37,330 bases of DNA, from positions 1 through 37,330 of IMG/VR virus record IMGVR_UViG_3300019759_000001, one strand, 5' to 3'. The notes under the pieces are model-generated. The model had not been told where the DNA came from. It ran no database searches and saw only the letters and a program-made list of their open reading frames with translations. This document shows positions 32,296 to 37,330 of the stretch, in pieces. The DNA is from a virus. The position numbers were made by a program, and so were the translations under genes. Every line of letters begins with the position of its first letter. Position 1 is the first letter of the stretch.

Positions 32296-32562
32296 ATGAG
32301 TAAGAGGTTAATAAAATCCTATGCCGTTGTTATACTAGTTGTATTAATTATAGTTAGTGTAATAGCGGTAACATTAAACAAGCCACCAATAGAACAAGCT
32401 ACAATATACGAAATACAAGCTATACAAGGGATAGGTGAGATTTTGTCCCTTCGTATAGTTAATTATATAGGTGATTCAGAAACTTTTGACATAGAGGATT
32501 TATTGAACGTTAAAGGTATAGGAAAAGAAAAGTTAAAAGAACTTAGGAAGGAGTTCAGATGA
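32296..32562 (+). CDS. Membrane-anchored helix-hairpin-helix protein (ComEA-like)
   Basis: An 88-residue protein. Residues about 9-26 form one membrane helix. The rest has two helix-hairpin-helix motifs: EIQAIQGIGEILSLRIVNY (about 40-58) and DIEDLLNVKGIGKEKLKEL (about 65-83). The two GIG turns are the non-specific DNA backbone contacts of ComEA-type HhH domains. With the N-terminal anchor the domain should lie outside the membrane. It lies inside the lysis cassette, and its TGA overlaps the amidase ATG. A ComEA homologue here is unexpected; roles in DNA entry, exclusion or envelope work are only hypotheses. Confidence 0.8.
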   Translation: MSKRLIKSYAVVILVVLIIVSVIAVTLNKPPIEQATIYEIQAIQGIGEILSLRIVNYIGDSETFDIEDLLNVKGIGKEKLKELRKEFR

Positions 32563-33278
32563 TTAAAATAGTATTAGATGCTGGTCATGGACCAGATACA
32601 CCAGGCAAAAGAACGCCAAAATTTGAAGATGGTACTTTCATGCATGAACACGAGTTTAATAATTCGGTTGTAAAAAAACTTAAAGACAAATTAAATTCAG
32701 TAGGTAAGTTTAACGTTACTGTAGTTTCTTCTGAATATAGAGATGTACCACTTGCAGAAAGAGTCAGTCTTGAAAGAGAAGTAAAAGCAGATTTATTTTT
32801 AAGTGTACACGCAAATGCTTTAACAGGTGCATGGGGTACTCAAAACGGTTTAGAATCTTATAGTAATGTAGGATCGGTAATAGGTGCAGAATATTGCAAA
32901 ACTATTCAAAACAATTTAGTTGCTGCTACCGGATTAAGAAATAGAGGTGCTAAAACATCTTCATTCTATGTATTAAAAAATACTTATGGTCCGGCCGTAC
33001 TTGTTGAATGTGGTTTCATGGATAATAAAGAAGAAGCTAAGTTGCTAATGAGTTATGAGTATAGAGAATTAATCGCAGAAAGTCTATTTAAATCCATATG
33101 CAGTATATTTGATGTAGAAGTTGATAAACCTGATGTGGTAGAACACTGGGCAGAAGGTCCATACAAGTTTTTAACTGAAGAAGTAGGTATTACTATTAAC
33201 GAAAAAAGATTTGATGATCCTATAACTAGAGGTGAGGTATTTGCAATATTAGCAAGAATGGAGGGGTACGATGAATAA
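32559..33278 (+). CDS. Endolysin: N-acetylmuramoyl-L-alanine amidase with SLH-like tail
   Basis: A 239-residue protein of the Amidase_3 type. Zinc ligands are His10 in DAGHG, Glu32 in HEFNN and His84 in SVHANA; Glu150 in VECGF is the catalytic acid. It cleaves the bond between muramic acid and the peptide stem. After about residue 192 comes a single S-layer-homology-like module (WAEGPYKFLTEEVGI...DPITRGEVFAILARM), a wall-binding unit. No signal peptide, so release depends on a holin. The start overlaps the HhH gene's stop and the 3' end overlaps the next gene by 8 bases. Confidence 0.93.
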   Translation: MIKIVLDAGHGPDTPGKRTPKFEDGTFMHEHEFNNSVVKKLKDKLNSVGKFNVTVVSSEYRDVPLAERVSLEREVKADLFLSVHANALTGAWGTQNGLESYSNVGSVIGAEYCKTIQNNLVAATGLRNRGAKTSSFYVLKNTYGPAVLVECGFMDNKEEAKLLMSYEYRELIAESLFKSICSIFDVEVDKPDVVEHWAEGPYKFLTEEVGITINEKRFDDPITRGEVFAILARMEGYDE

Positions 33279-33447
33279 ATCAAGTGTTATATATCAATTT
33301 TTAGTACTGATATCAATTATAGTATTTAACGGTTACTTTATTATTTTTAAAGGTGAACTAAACGAAATACTAATAGGAGCATTAATTGGTGTTTTGGTCG
33401 GATTACCTTCTACTACTAATGAAGATGTTAAGAAGGATAAAAAGTAA
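33271..33447 (+). CDS. Holin-like two-span membrane protein
   Basis: A 58-residue protein from ATG 33271 with GGAGGGG upstream. Two hydrophobic segments (about residues 8-26 and 33-47) flank a short charged turn, and the tail is lysine-rich (EDVKKDKK), as in class II holins. It directly follows the endolysin, and a strong terminator follows. Most likely the main holin of the cassette, though the 48-residue protein is an alternative. Confidence 0.7.
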   Translation: MNKSSVIYQFLVLISIIVFNGYFIIFKGELNEILIGALIGVLVGLPSTTNEDVKKDKK

Positions 33448-33456
33448 ATAAAGTTA

Positions 33457-33489
33457 AGCCCTCTTAGAATTAACTAGGAGGGCTTTTTA
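33457..33489 (+). terminator. Strong rho-independent terminator after lysis genes
   Basis: An 11-bp stem, AGCCCTCTTAG (33457-33467) with CTAGGAGGGCT (33474-33484; one T-G wobble), loop AATTAA, T-run to 33489. It ends the virion and lysis unit. Confidence 0.92.
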
Positions 33490-33497
33490 TATTATAT

Positions 33498-33526
33498 TTG
33501 ATTTTAATTTAAAAATGTAGTAAAAT
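33498..33526 (+). promoter_or_regulatory. Promoter for homing endonuclease and tRNA island
   Basis: TTGATT (33498-33503), a 17-bp spacer and TAAAAT (33521-33526). It gives the homing endonuclease and tRNA island its own transcript, separated from the lysis genes by the preceding terminator. Confidence 0.6.
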
Positions 33527-33532
33527 ATAACC

Positions 33533-33609
33533 AACAGATAGGATAGCTTCCGAAAGGTGTGTACCTAGCACACCTTCTGTTATCATAACTAGGGTACTGT
33601 AGGAGGTAC
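33533..33609 (+). promoter_or_regulatory. Structured leader of the homing endonuclease gene
   Basis: A perfect 8-bp hairpin, AAGGTGTG (33554-33561) with CACACCTT (33569-33576), sits under a possible outer stem AACAGA/TCTGTT (33533-33538, 33576-33581). Its loop TACCT (33562-33566) is complementary to AGGTA (33604-33608), which overlaps the SD of the downstream gene. Such a loop-to-SD pairing could hold translation down. A second partner GGTAC lies at 33593-33597. Confidence 0.5.
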
Positions 33610-33612
33610 AAT

Positions 33613-34314
33613 ATGAAAGAAGTTTGGAAGGATATAAAGAGTTACGAAGGTATGTATCAGGTTAGCGATTTGGGTAGAGTTAGAAGTTTAGATAGATTTA
33701 ATTCTTTAGGGAGAAAGATAAGTGGTAAAATACTATCTCCATCTTCGTACAAAGGATATAAAGGAGTTAATTTATGCAAAAATTCTATTGTCAAGTATAT
33801 AAGATTACACACATTAGTAGCTAATGCATTTTTGAAGGAATGTAATTATGACAAGGAAGTTAACCATATAGATTTTGATAGATCAAATAACAAATTAAGC
33901 AATCTTGAGTACGTTACCCATAGAGAAAACATGGAACACTCCGCTAAAAACGGAAGGATGGGTAATGCATATAAAATGGATGAAGAACAAATATTTAGAA
34001 TTTTAATTTATGCTAATAATGGAATTGGTTTGAAAACAATCTCTAATTCTGAAGGGTTGGACGTTCGGTTAGTAAGTAGAATTGTTAATAGACAAATTAA
34101 TTTGCCTATTCCGCTGCAAGATTTTGAAATGAACAATATTGAATCAATTAAAAAACCAAAAGAGAAGTTGGATTTTAAAATGAAATATTTAAGAATGGTC
34201 GGTTTTTCTTTAAAAGATATAGCATATTTGTTTGATATGGATTTTACCAACGTAAGCAAGAGGACTAAAAAATATAAAAATGAAATAGAACTGTATAAAT
34301 CTTATTGTGAGTAA
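33613..34314 (+). CDS. HNH homing endonuclease (NUMOD4-HNH type)
   Basis: A 233-residue protein. EVWKDIKSYEGMYQVSDLGR (residues 3-22) is the NUMOD4 DNA-binding module. HTLVANAFLKEC (about 67-78) and EVNHIDFDRSNNKLSNLEYV (about 84-103) form the HNH core. A C-terminal HTH-like region (DEEQIFRILIYANNGIGLKTI and onward) reads DNA. This is the I-HmuI-like class that spreads by cutting intronless or island-free sites. It is not inside an intron here; it stands beside the tRNA genes. TAGGAGGT lies before the ATG. It probably mobilises this island. Confidence 0.9.
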   Translation: MKEVWKDIKSYEGMYQVSDLGRVRSLDRFNSLGRKISGKILSPSSYKGYKGVNLCKNSIVKYIRLHTLVANAFLKECNYDKEVNHIDFDRSNNKLSNLEYVTHRENMEHSAKNGRMGNAYKMDEEQIFRILIYANNGIGLKTISNSEGLDVRLVSRIVNRQINLPIPLQDFEMNNIESIKKPKEKLDFKMKYLRMVGFSLKDIAYLFDMDFTNVSKRTKKYKNEIELYKSYCE

Positions 34315-34335
34315 AAAACAAATGTTATATAGTTT

Positions 34336-34360
34336 AGAGCAGATTACAAACATCTGTTCT
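34336..34360 (+). other. Hairpin upstream of tRNA-Phe
   Basis: AGAGCAGAT (34336-34344) pairs with ATCTGTTCT (34352-34360) around TACAAAC. No T-run follows, so it is not a terminator. It could be a processing signal at the 5' side of the tRNA transcript. Confidence 0.4.
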
Positions 34361-34366
34361 ATATAT

Positions 34367-34443
34367 GGAAGGATAACTCAGTAGGTCAGAGTGCTTGTTT
34401 GAAACGCAAGAGGTCGGTAGTTCGAATCTACCTTTTTCCACCA
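34367..34443 (+). tRNA. tRNA-Phe (GAA)
   Basis: All four arms form. Acceptor GGAAGGA pairs with TTTTTCC (two G-U). The D arm is ACTC/GAGT with GG in the loop, the anticodon stem is CTTGT/GCAAG with loop TTGAAAC (anticodon GAA), and the T arm is GGTAG/CTACC with loop TTCGAAT. CCA is encoded. Confidence 0.9.
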
Positions 34444-34502
34444 AATGGGTTAGATGGTTACCTTGATAAAAACATCCGATTGGAGTTGTGAGACTCCGCC
34501 AT

Positions 34503-34585
34503 ATCCGAGTAAACTTAAACCTTATAGGATAAGGGCTAGTCTCCAAAACTAGTGTTAAGGAGTTCGATACTTTGCTTGGGTGCCA
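34503..34585 (+). tRNA. Aberrant tRNA-Trp (CCA)
   Basis: Acceptor ATCCGAG (34503-34509) pairs fully with CTTGGGT (two wobbles), with discriminator G and encoded CCA, matching bacterial tRNA-Trp identity (A1-U72, G73). The anticodon arm CTAGT-CTCCAAA-ACTAG is good (anticodon CCA). The D region (about 23 nt instead of about 16) is too long, and the T stem has one mismatch and two G-U pairs. Either an unusual tRNA or a decaying one. Confidence 0.6.
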
Positions 34586-34679
34586 GGGTCGTGTGGAGTT
34601 CGACAATTAAATATAATCTCTAGTCCTCTTTGTATCCTTCAGTAGAAGGATAGACTATAAACTGCTGATAAGAGTCCAT
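34586..34679 (+). other. Spacer with hairpins between tRNA-Trp and tRNA-Pro
   Basis: No gene or complete tRNA found. GTCG...CGAC and ATCCTT-CAGTAG-AAGGAT hairpins are present, and a GTTCGAC resembles a T-loop without a matching stem. It may hold remnants of one or more tRNA genes. The similar stretch 34444-34502 also gave no full tRNA. Confidence 0.4.
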
Positions 34680-34754
34680 GTGAATGTACGCAAGTGGTAT
34701 GCGGCACCGTTTGGGACGGTGAGGTCGTGGGTTCAAGTCCTACCATTCGCACCA
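34680..34754 (+). tRNA. tRNA-Pro (TGG)
   Basis: Acceptor GTGAATG pairs with CATTCGC, the D arm is CGCA/TGCG, the anticodon arm is CACCG-TTTGGGA-CGGTG (anticodon TGG), and the T arm is GTGGG/CCTAC with TTCAAGT. CCA is encoded. All arms are clean. Confidence 0.92.
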
Positions 34755-34804
34755 GAGCCAGAATCCTTTCATCAGGATGAATCATCAGGTTGGCAACTGA
34801 TATA

Positions 34805-34836
34805 AATCATTTCTTTAATTAGAAGTGATTTTTTTT
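34805..34836 (+). terminator. Terminator after tRNA island
   Basis: A 10-bp stem, AATCATTTCT (34805-34814) with AGAAGTGATT (34821-34830; one T-G wobble), loop TTAATT, and a long T-run. It closes the island transcript before the promoter at 34858. Confidence 0.9.
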
Positions 34837-34857
34837 ATACTTTTTTTAATTAACCTC

Positions 34858-34886
34858 TTGACACTAGGATACTTTTAGGATACAAT
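34858..34886 (+). promoter_or_regulatory. Strong promoter with tandem operator-like repeats
   Basis: Perfect TTGACA (34858-34863), a 17-bp spacer and TACAAT (34881-34886). TAGGATAC occurs twice, at 34865-34872 and 34876-34883, 11 bp apart, i.e. one helical turn, across the spacer and -10 box. It starts the recombination operon and is a likely repressor or activator target. Confidence 0.85.
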
Positions 34887-34929
34887 AAGGGTACAAATGA
34901 AGCAAACAAACTATTGAAAGGGGTATGAA

Positions 34930-35094
34930 ATGCATTGGAATAAAGTAGACGTTAGATTGAGGGAATTGGTTAATTGTGTAGCAAAACAACATAATGAAGG
35001 TAGTTCGTATTCATCGGCTATGAATGCTGAAGAAAGACAAAATGAATTATTAGAAGAATTAACTAATGAACTAGAAAAATTAAAGGAGGATTAA
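34930..35094 (+). CDS. Small acidic helical protein
   Basis: A 54-residue protein from ATG 34930, with GAAAGGGG about 9 bases upstream. An earlier ATG at 34925 gives only 7 codons. Helical, ending in a coiled coil (NELLEELTNELEKLKED). First gene after the strong promoter. Stop and next ATG overlap (TAATG). Not recognised. Confidence 0.6.
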   Translation: MHWNKVDVRLRELVNCVAKQHNEGSSYSSAMNAEERQNELLEELTNELEKLKED

Positions 35095-35249
35095 TGAAGA
35101 CTTACATTAAAGTAATAGAGGAAGATAACAAGTTAAAGAAGAGAATCGAAGCACTAAGAGGACCATACACATTATCGCTATGGTGCTACCAAGTATTAGA
35201 AAAAGAAGTAGAACGTTTAGAGAAGAAGAATAAGAAAGCGGGTGTGTAA
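35094..35249 (+). CDS. Small coiled-coil protein
   Basis: A 51-residue protein, start overlapping the previous stop (TAATG) with AAGGAGG upstream. Charged helices flank GPYTLSLWCYQVLEKEVERL. Its stop again overlaps the next ATG. Not recognised. Confidence 0.6.
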   Translation: MKTYIKVIEEDNKLKKRIEALRGPYTLSLWCYQVLEKEVERLEKKNKKAGV

Positions 35250-35431
35250 TGAAAGGTAGAAAACGACTCTTAATAAGAGTTGAGAAAGATAAGTATAGAT
35301 ATGCATCAAAAAAATGTGAATACTGTGGTCGCGAATTAGAAAGAAATCATTGGTATCATGAACGGTACGGAACTTGTGATGCTGAATGTTATATGTACAT
35401 GGTGGGTATGAGTTACAGAGATTTTTACTAA
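35249..35431 (+). CDS. Zinc-finger-like protein
   Basis: A 60-residue protein. A basic N-terminus (KGRKRLLIRVEKDKYRY) precedes CEYCG (about 23-27) and CDAEC (about 43-47), giving four cysteines spaced for a zinc site, and an aromatic end (YRDFY). Overlaps the previous stop by one base. Not recognised. Confidence 0.65.
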   Translation: MKGRKRLLIRVEKDKYRYASKKCEYCGRELERNHWYHERYGTCDAECYMYMVGMSYRDFY

Positions 35432-35446
35432 AGAAAGGACTAACTA

Positions 35447-35782
35447 ATGATAATATCTGGTGACGTTATAAAAGTAACAACAGAAATAGAAGACAGAGAC
35501 ATAATGGGTAAACTCGGCTTAGTTAAAAGTACTAACTCAGAAGGTATATGGGCCATTATTGATGGTGAAGAAATAGGTCTTTATAAAGGTGAGTATATTA
35601 CACTTGAAGAAGAAGAAGCGATGATCGAATGGTTTACACAGTTCACAGGTAAAGAACCAAAAGAAACCAAATTAGATGAAACTTTAGATAAATTAGAACG
35701 AGTTGAAGCAGAGTTAGACCAAGCAAACGATTATATACTACAGTTAAAAGAGGATTTAAACAACATGGGAGGTAATTACTAA
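35447..35782 (+). CDS. Unknown two-domain protein
   Basis: A 111-residue protein. The first 50 residues form a small beta-barrel-like domain (GDVIKVTTEIEDRDIMGKLG, WAIIDGEEIGLYKGEYI). The second half is a coiled coil (DETLDKLERVEAELDQANDY). AGAAAGG precedes the ATG. Not recognised. Confidence 0.65.
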   Translation: MIISGDVIKVTTEIEDRDIMGKLGLVKSTNSEGIWAIIDGEEIGLYKGEYITLEEEEAMIEWFTQFTGKEPKETKLDETLDKLERVEAELDQANDYILQLKEDLNNMGGNY

Positions 35783-35871
35783 TGGATTGGGAAAAAGATA
35801 TGCTAGGGCAAAGTGAGTGGGAATATTTAGAAATGTTAGCGGAACTATCAGAGGGTGAAGATAGAGAATAG
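35782..35871 (+). CDS. Very small acidic protein
   Basis: A 29-residue acidic, helical protein (MDWEKDMLGQSEWEYLEM). The ATG overlaps the previous stop (TAATG) and has GGGAGG about 8 bases upstream. Likely translated by coupling; function unknown. Confidence 0.45.
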   Translation: MDWEKDMLGQSEWEYLEMLAELSEGEDRE

Positions 35872-35880
35872 GAGTATATG

Positions 35881-36351
35881 ATGAAATTATATGAATTAAC
35901 TGAAACTTACAACGATTTATTACAATTAGATTTAGAAGAGCAAGATATGACTACTGCATTAGATTCTTTAGCGGGTACAATCAAAGAAAAGGCAGAAGGT
36001 GTGTTAATGGTTATGAAAACATTAGAAGCCGAACAAGAAGCGTATAACAACGAAATTAAGCGTTTGTCAGAATTGAAAAGTAAAGCTGCTAAAAAAGCTG
36101 CATCTATTAAAGAATATTTATCTTACAATTTACAACAGATGGATATTAACAAGTTAGATACTGCATTATTTAAACTTAGTTTTAGAAAATCTGAATCAGT
36201 AGTTATTGACGATCAAAGCAAATTACCAGAAGGATTTTTAAAAGCAAAAACTACTTATACACCTGATAAGACATTAATTAAGAAAGCTTTAAAAAATAAT
36301 GTAATAGAAGGTTGTCACATTGAAACTAAACACAACTTACAAATAAAATAG
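35881..36351 (+). CDS. Gp157-family protein
   Basis: A 156-residue protein. ATG 35881 has better spacing from GGAG (35871-35874) than the adjacent ATG at 35878. KLYELTETYNDLLQL, then a long coiled coil (about 40-90), and then SFRKSESVVIDDQSKLPEGFL near the C-terminus match the Gp157 family (first described in Streptococcus phages). Gp157 genes sit beside single-strand annealing proteins in many phages and seem to support recombination. The ERF gene follows. Confidence 0.85.
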   Translation: MKLYELTETYNDLLQLDLEEQDMTTALDSLAGTIKEKAEGVLMVMKTLEAEQEAYNNEIKRLSELKSKAAKKAASIKEYLSYNLQQMDINKLDTALFKLSFRKSESVVIDDQSKLPEGFLKAKTTYTPDKTLIKKALKNNVIEGCHIETKHNLQIK

Positions 36352-36366
36352 AATAGAGGTGATAAT

Positions 36367-36948
36367 ATGAACATATATAAAAACTTAGCTAAAGTACAAG
36401 GTGAACTTAAAGCACCTAAGAATCAATATAATTCGTTTGGTAAATACAATTACAGATCATGCGAAGATATACTAGAAGCTGCTAAACCTTTATGTCTGGC
36501 GAATGGACTCATACTTAACCTTAGCGATACTATTATAAATGTAGGGCAAAGTAACTATGTAGAAGCTACTGCAACTGTAATAGATATTGAAACTGGCGAA
36601 AAACATAGTGTAACTGCTAGTGCTAGGGAATCTGTTACTAAAAAAGGTATGGATGATTCACAGATAACAGGTTCATCTTCTTCATACGCTAGAAAGTATG
36701 CACTTAATGGTTTGTTCTCTATTGACGATACAAAAGATGCAGATACAGACCAACACAAGAAGCAGACCAATGAGCCTAGCGAACGCAAAGTAAACACGAA
36801 AGAATTAATTGATATGGCAATTAGAAAAGGCTACACAGAAGAATATTTAACTAAAAAAGCTGGTGTATCTGAAGTTAAATACATTAAAGCAGATGTAAAA
36901 ATTCAATATTACGATCAACTATCAAAACTACCTGACAAGAAAGGGTGA
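36367..36948 (+). CDS. erf: ERF-family single-strand annealing protein
   Basis: A 193-residue protein. The ERF core is clear: IYKNLAKVQGELKAPKNQYN, FGKYNYRSCEDILEAAKPL (about 25-43), GDxxxSYARKYALNGLFSIDDTKDAD-type ending (about 100-125). ERF proteins anneal complementary single strands and promote phage recombination. A charged linker and a helical C-terminal tail follow. Placed between Gp157-like and HNH-like genes. AGAGGTGAT lies before the ATG. Confidence 0.92.
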   Translation: MNIYKNLAKVQGELKAPKNQYNSFGKYNYRSCEDILEAAKPLCLANGLILNLSDTIINVGQSNYVEATATVIDIETGEKHSVTASARESVTKKGMDDSQITGSSSSYARKYALNGLFSIDDTKDADTDQHKKQTNEPSERKVNTKELIDMAIRKGYTEEYLTKKAGVSEVKYIKADVKIQYYDQLSKLPDKKG

Positions 36949-36952
36949 TTAA

Positions 36953-37324
36953 ATGGCTTACTTATCAAAATCTAATCAAGTGATGAGTAACAAACCAATT
37001 AAGAAACATAAACAGAATAAGAAAAAGAAAGTACCTACCCCTCGACCTGAGGGTGAATATAAATGTGCTGGGTGTGGGGTAGAACATTACCTTTCACGCC
37101 ACCACGTGTTTTATGGAAGAGGTCAAAGGGATATATCAAGCAAACATGGTTGTGTAGAATTTTTATGTTGGAAGTGTCACCAATCTAGTACAGGTATCCA
37201 TGGTACACATTCAGATGGTAAACTTGATAAAGAATTGAAGCGTAAACACCAATTAAGGTTAATGGAAACTATGAGCATGGACGAATTTATAAAATTATTC
37301 GGCCGTAGCTATGTAGGTATGTAG
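36953..37324 (+). CDS. HNH/NinG-like recombination nuclease
   Basis: A 123-residue protein. A basic N-terminus (KKHKQNKKKKVPTPRPEG) is followed by CAGCG (about residues 38-42), LSRHHVFYGRGQRD (about 47-60) and CWKCHQSSTGIH (about 72-83). The Cys pairs with the paired histidines and a late CxxCH form a zinc-held HNH-like (beta-beta-alpha metal) core, as in NinG/Rap and phage HNH proteins. It probably cuts branched or single-stranded DNA in ERF recombination. Its 3' end is repeated at 1-117 by the assembly overlap. Confidence 0.75.
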   Translation: MAYLSKSNQVMSNKPIKKHKQNKKKKVPTPRPEGEYKCAGCGVEHYLSRHHVFYGRGQRDISSKHGCVEFLCWKCHQSSTGIHGTHSDGKLDKELKRKHQLRLMETMSMDEFIKLFGRSYVGM

Positions 37325-37330
37325 AAAGAA
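37208..37330. repeat. Terminal direct repeat, right copy
   Basis: Identical to bases 1-123. It falls in the C-terminal codons and just after the nuclease gene at 36953, so the true circular map continues from 37330 to base 124. Confidence 0.9.

Noticed and set aside
33448-34366. Group I or II intron around the homing endonuclease
   Set aside because: No split host gene flanks it and no conserved intron core was found; the endonuclease seems free-standing.
34444-34502. Possible tRNA (a TTGTGAG stretch resembles a His anticodon loop)
   Set aside because: No acceptor or T arm could be paired, and the loop does not close as a 7-base loop. Treated as spacer or remnant.
34334-34606. A 90-residue minus-strand frame over the tRNA genes
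   Set aside because: It covers the Phe and Trp tRNA genes. The predicted protein resembles frames made by reverse-reading tRNAs, and no SD is present.
1-37330. CRISPR array or insertion sequence
   Set aside because: No regularly spaced direct repeats with unique spacers and no transposase or flanking inverted repeats were seen.

Overview
The window looks like one complete, circularly assembled double-stranded DNA phage genome. Its last 123 bases (37208-37330) repeat its first 123, so the unique length is about 37,207 bp and the cut falls inside one gene (36953-37324, tail repeated at 1-117). The sequence is AT-rich. Nearly every gene has a purine-rich Shine-Dalgarno site, TGA is an ordinary stop (many ATGA overlaps), and all recognised genes are on the + strand. 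With a Lin1244-type initiator, an XhlA-like holin and an amidase with an SLH-like tail, this points to a Bacillota host. The host genus cannot be fixed from sequence alone.

Layout. (1) The recombination module spans the join: Gp157-like, ERF annealing protein and HNH/NinG-like nuclease (35881-37324), then a small membrane protein, a NinB-like protein, a PD-(D/E)XK-like nuclease and YopX (132-1949). (2) 2126-6890 is a dense run of very small early genes, many with CxxC pairs, plus an AbrB-like protein and a DNA cytosine-5 methyltransferase (4475-5866). (3) 7229-13133 is the replication module: an HTH regulator behind a promoter with a palindromic operator, a Lin1244-like initiator carrying iteron-like repeats (a likely origin), a T7 gp4-like primase-helicase, a MazG-like protein, SSB and small accessory genes, one of them interrupted by an in-frame stop. 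No DNA or RNA polymerase gene was found. (4) 13197-31937 is the virion module: small and large terminase, portal, a Com-like zinc protein, scaffold, P22-like coat, decoration, a LamG-domain protein, connector, nozzle, fibre, and two large putative ejection proteins. The order, and the lack of a tape measure or tail sheath/tube genes, suggest a short-tailed (podovirus-like) particle. (5) 31939-33447 is the lysis cassette: three holin-like membrane proteins, a membrane-anchored helix-hairpin-helix protein and an amidase endolysin. (6) 33498-34836 holds an HNH homing endonuclease with a structured leader and a tRNA island: Phe, an aberrant Trp, and Pro. (7) A strong promoter at 34858 starts the operon that runs back into module 1.

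Seven likely promoters (2302, 7229, 11344, 13197, 17614, 33498, 34858) and seven hairpin terminators divide the genome into transcription units. The promoters match the host sigma-A consensus, with 17-bp spacers, so transcription probably uses host RNA polymerase. No integrase or clear lysogeny repressor was seen, so a virulent lifestyle is favoured. The items most worth a second look are the ComEA-like protein in the lysis cassette, the aberrant tRNA-Trp, the possible loop-to-SD pairing upstream of the homing endonuclease, the iteron array, the paired operator-like promoters, the Com-like protein and the stop-interrupted gene at 12302-12676.
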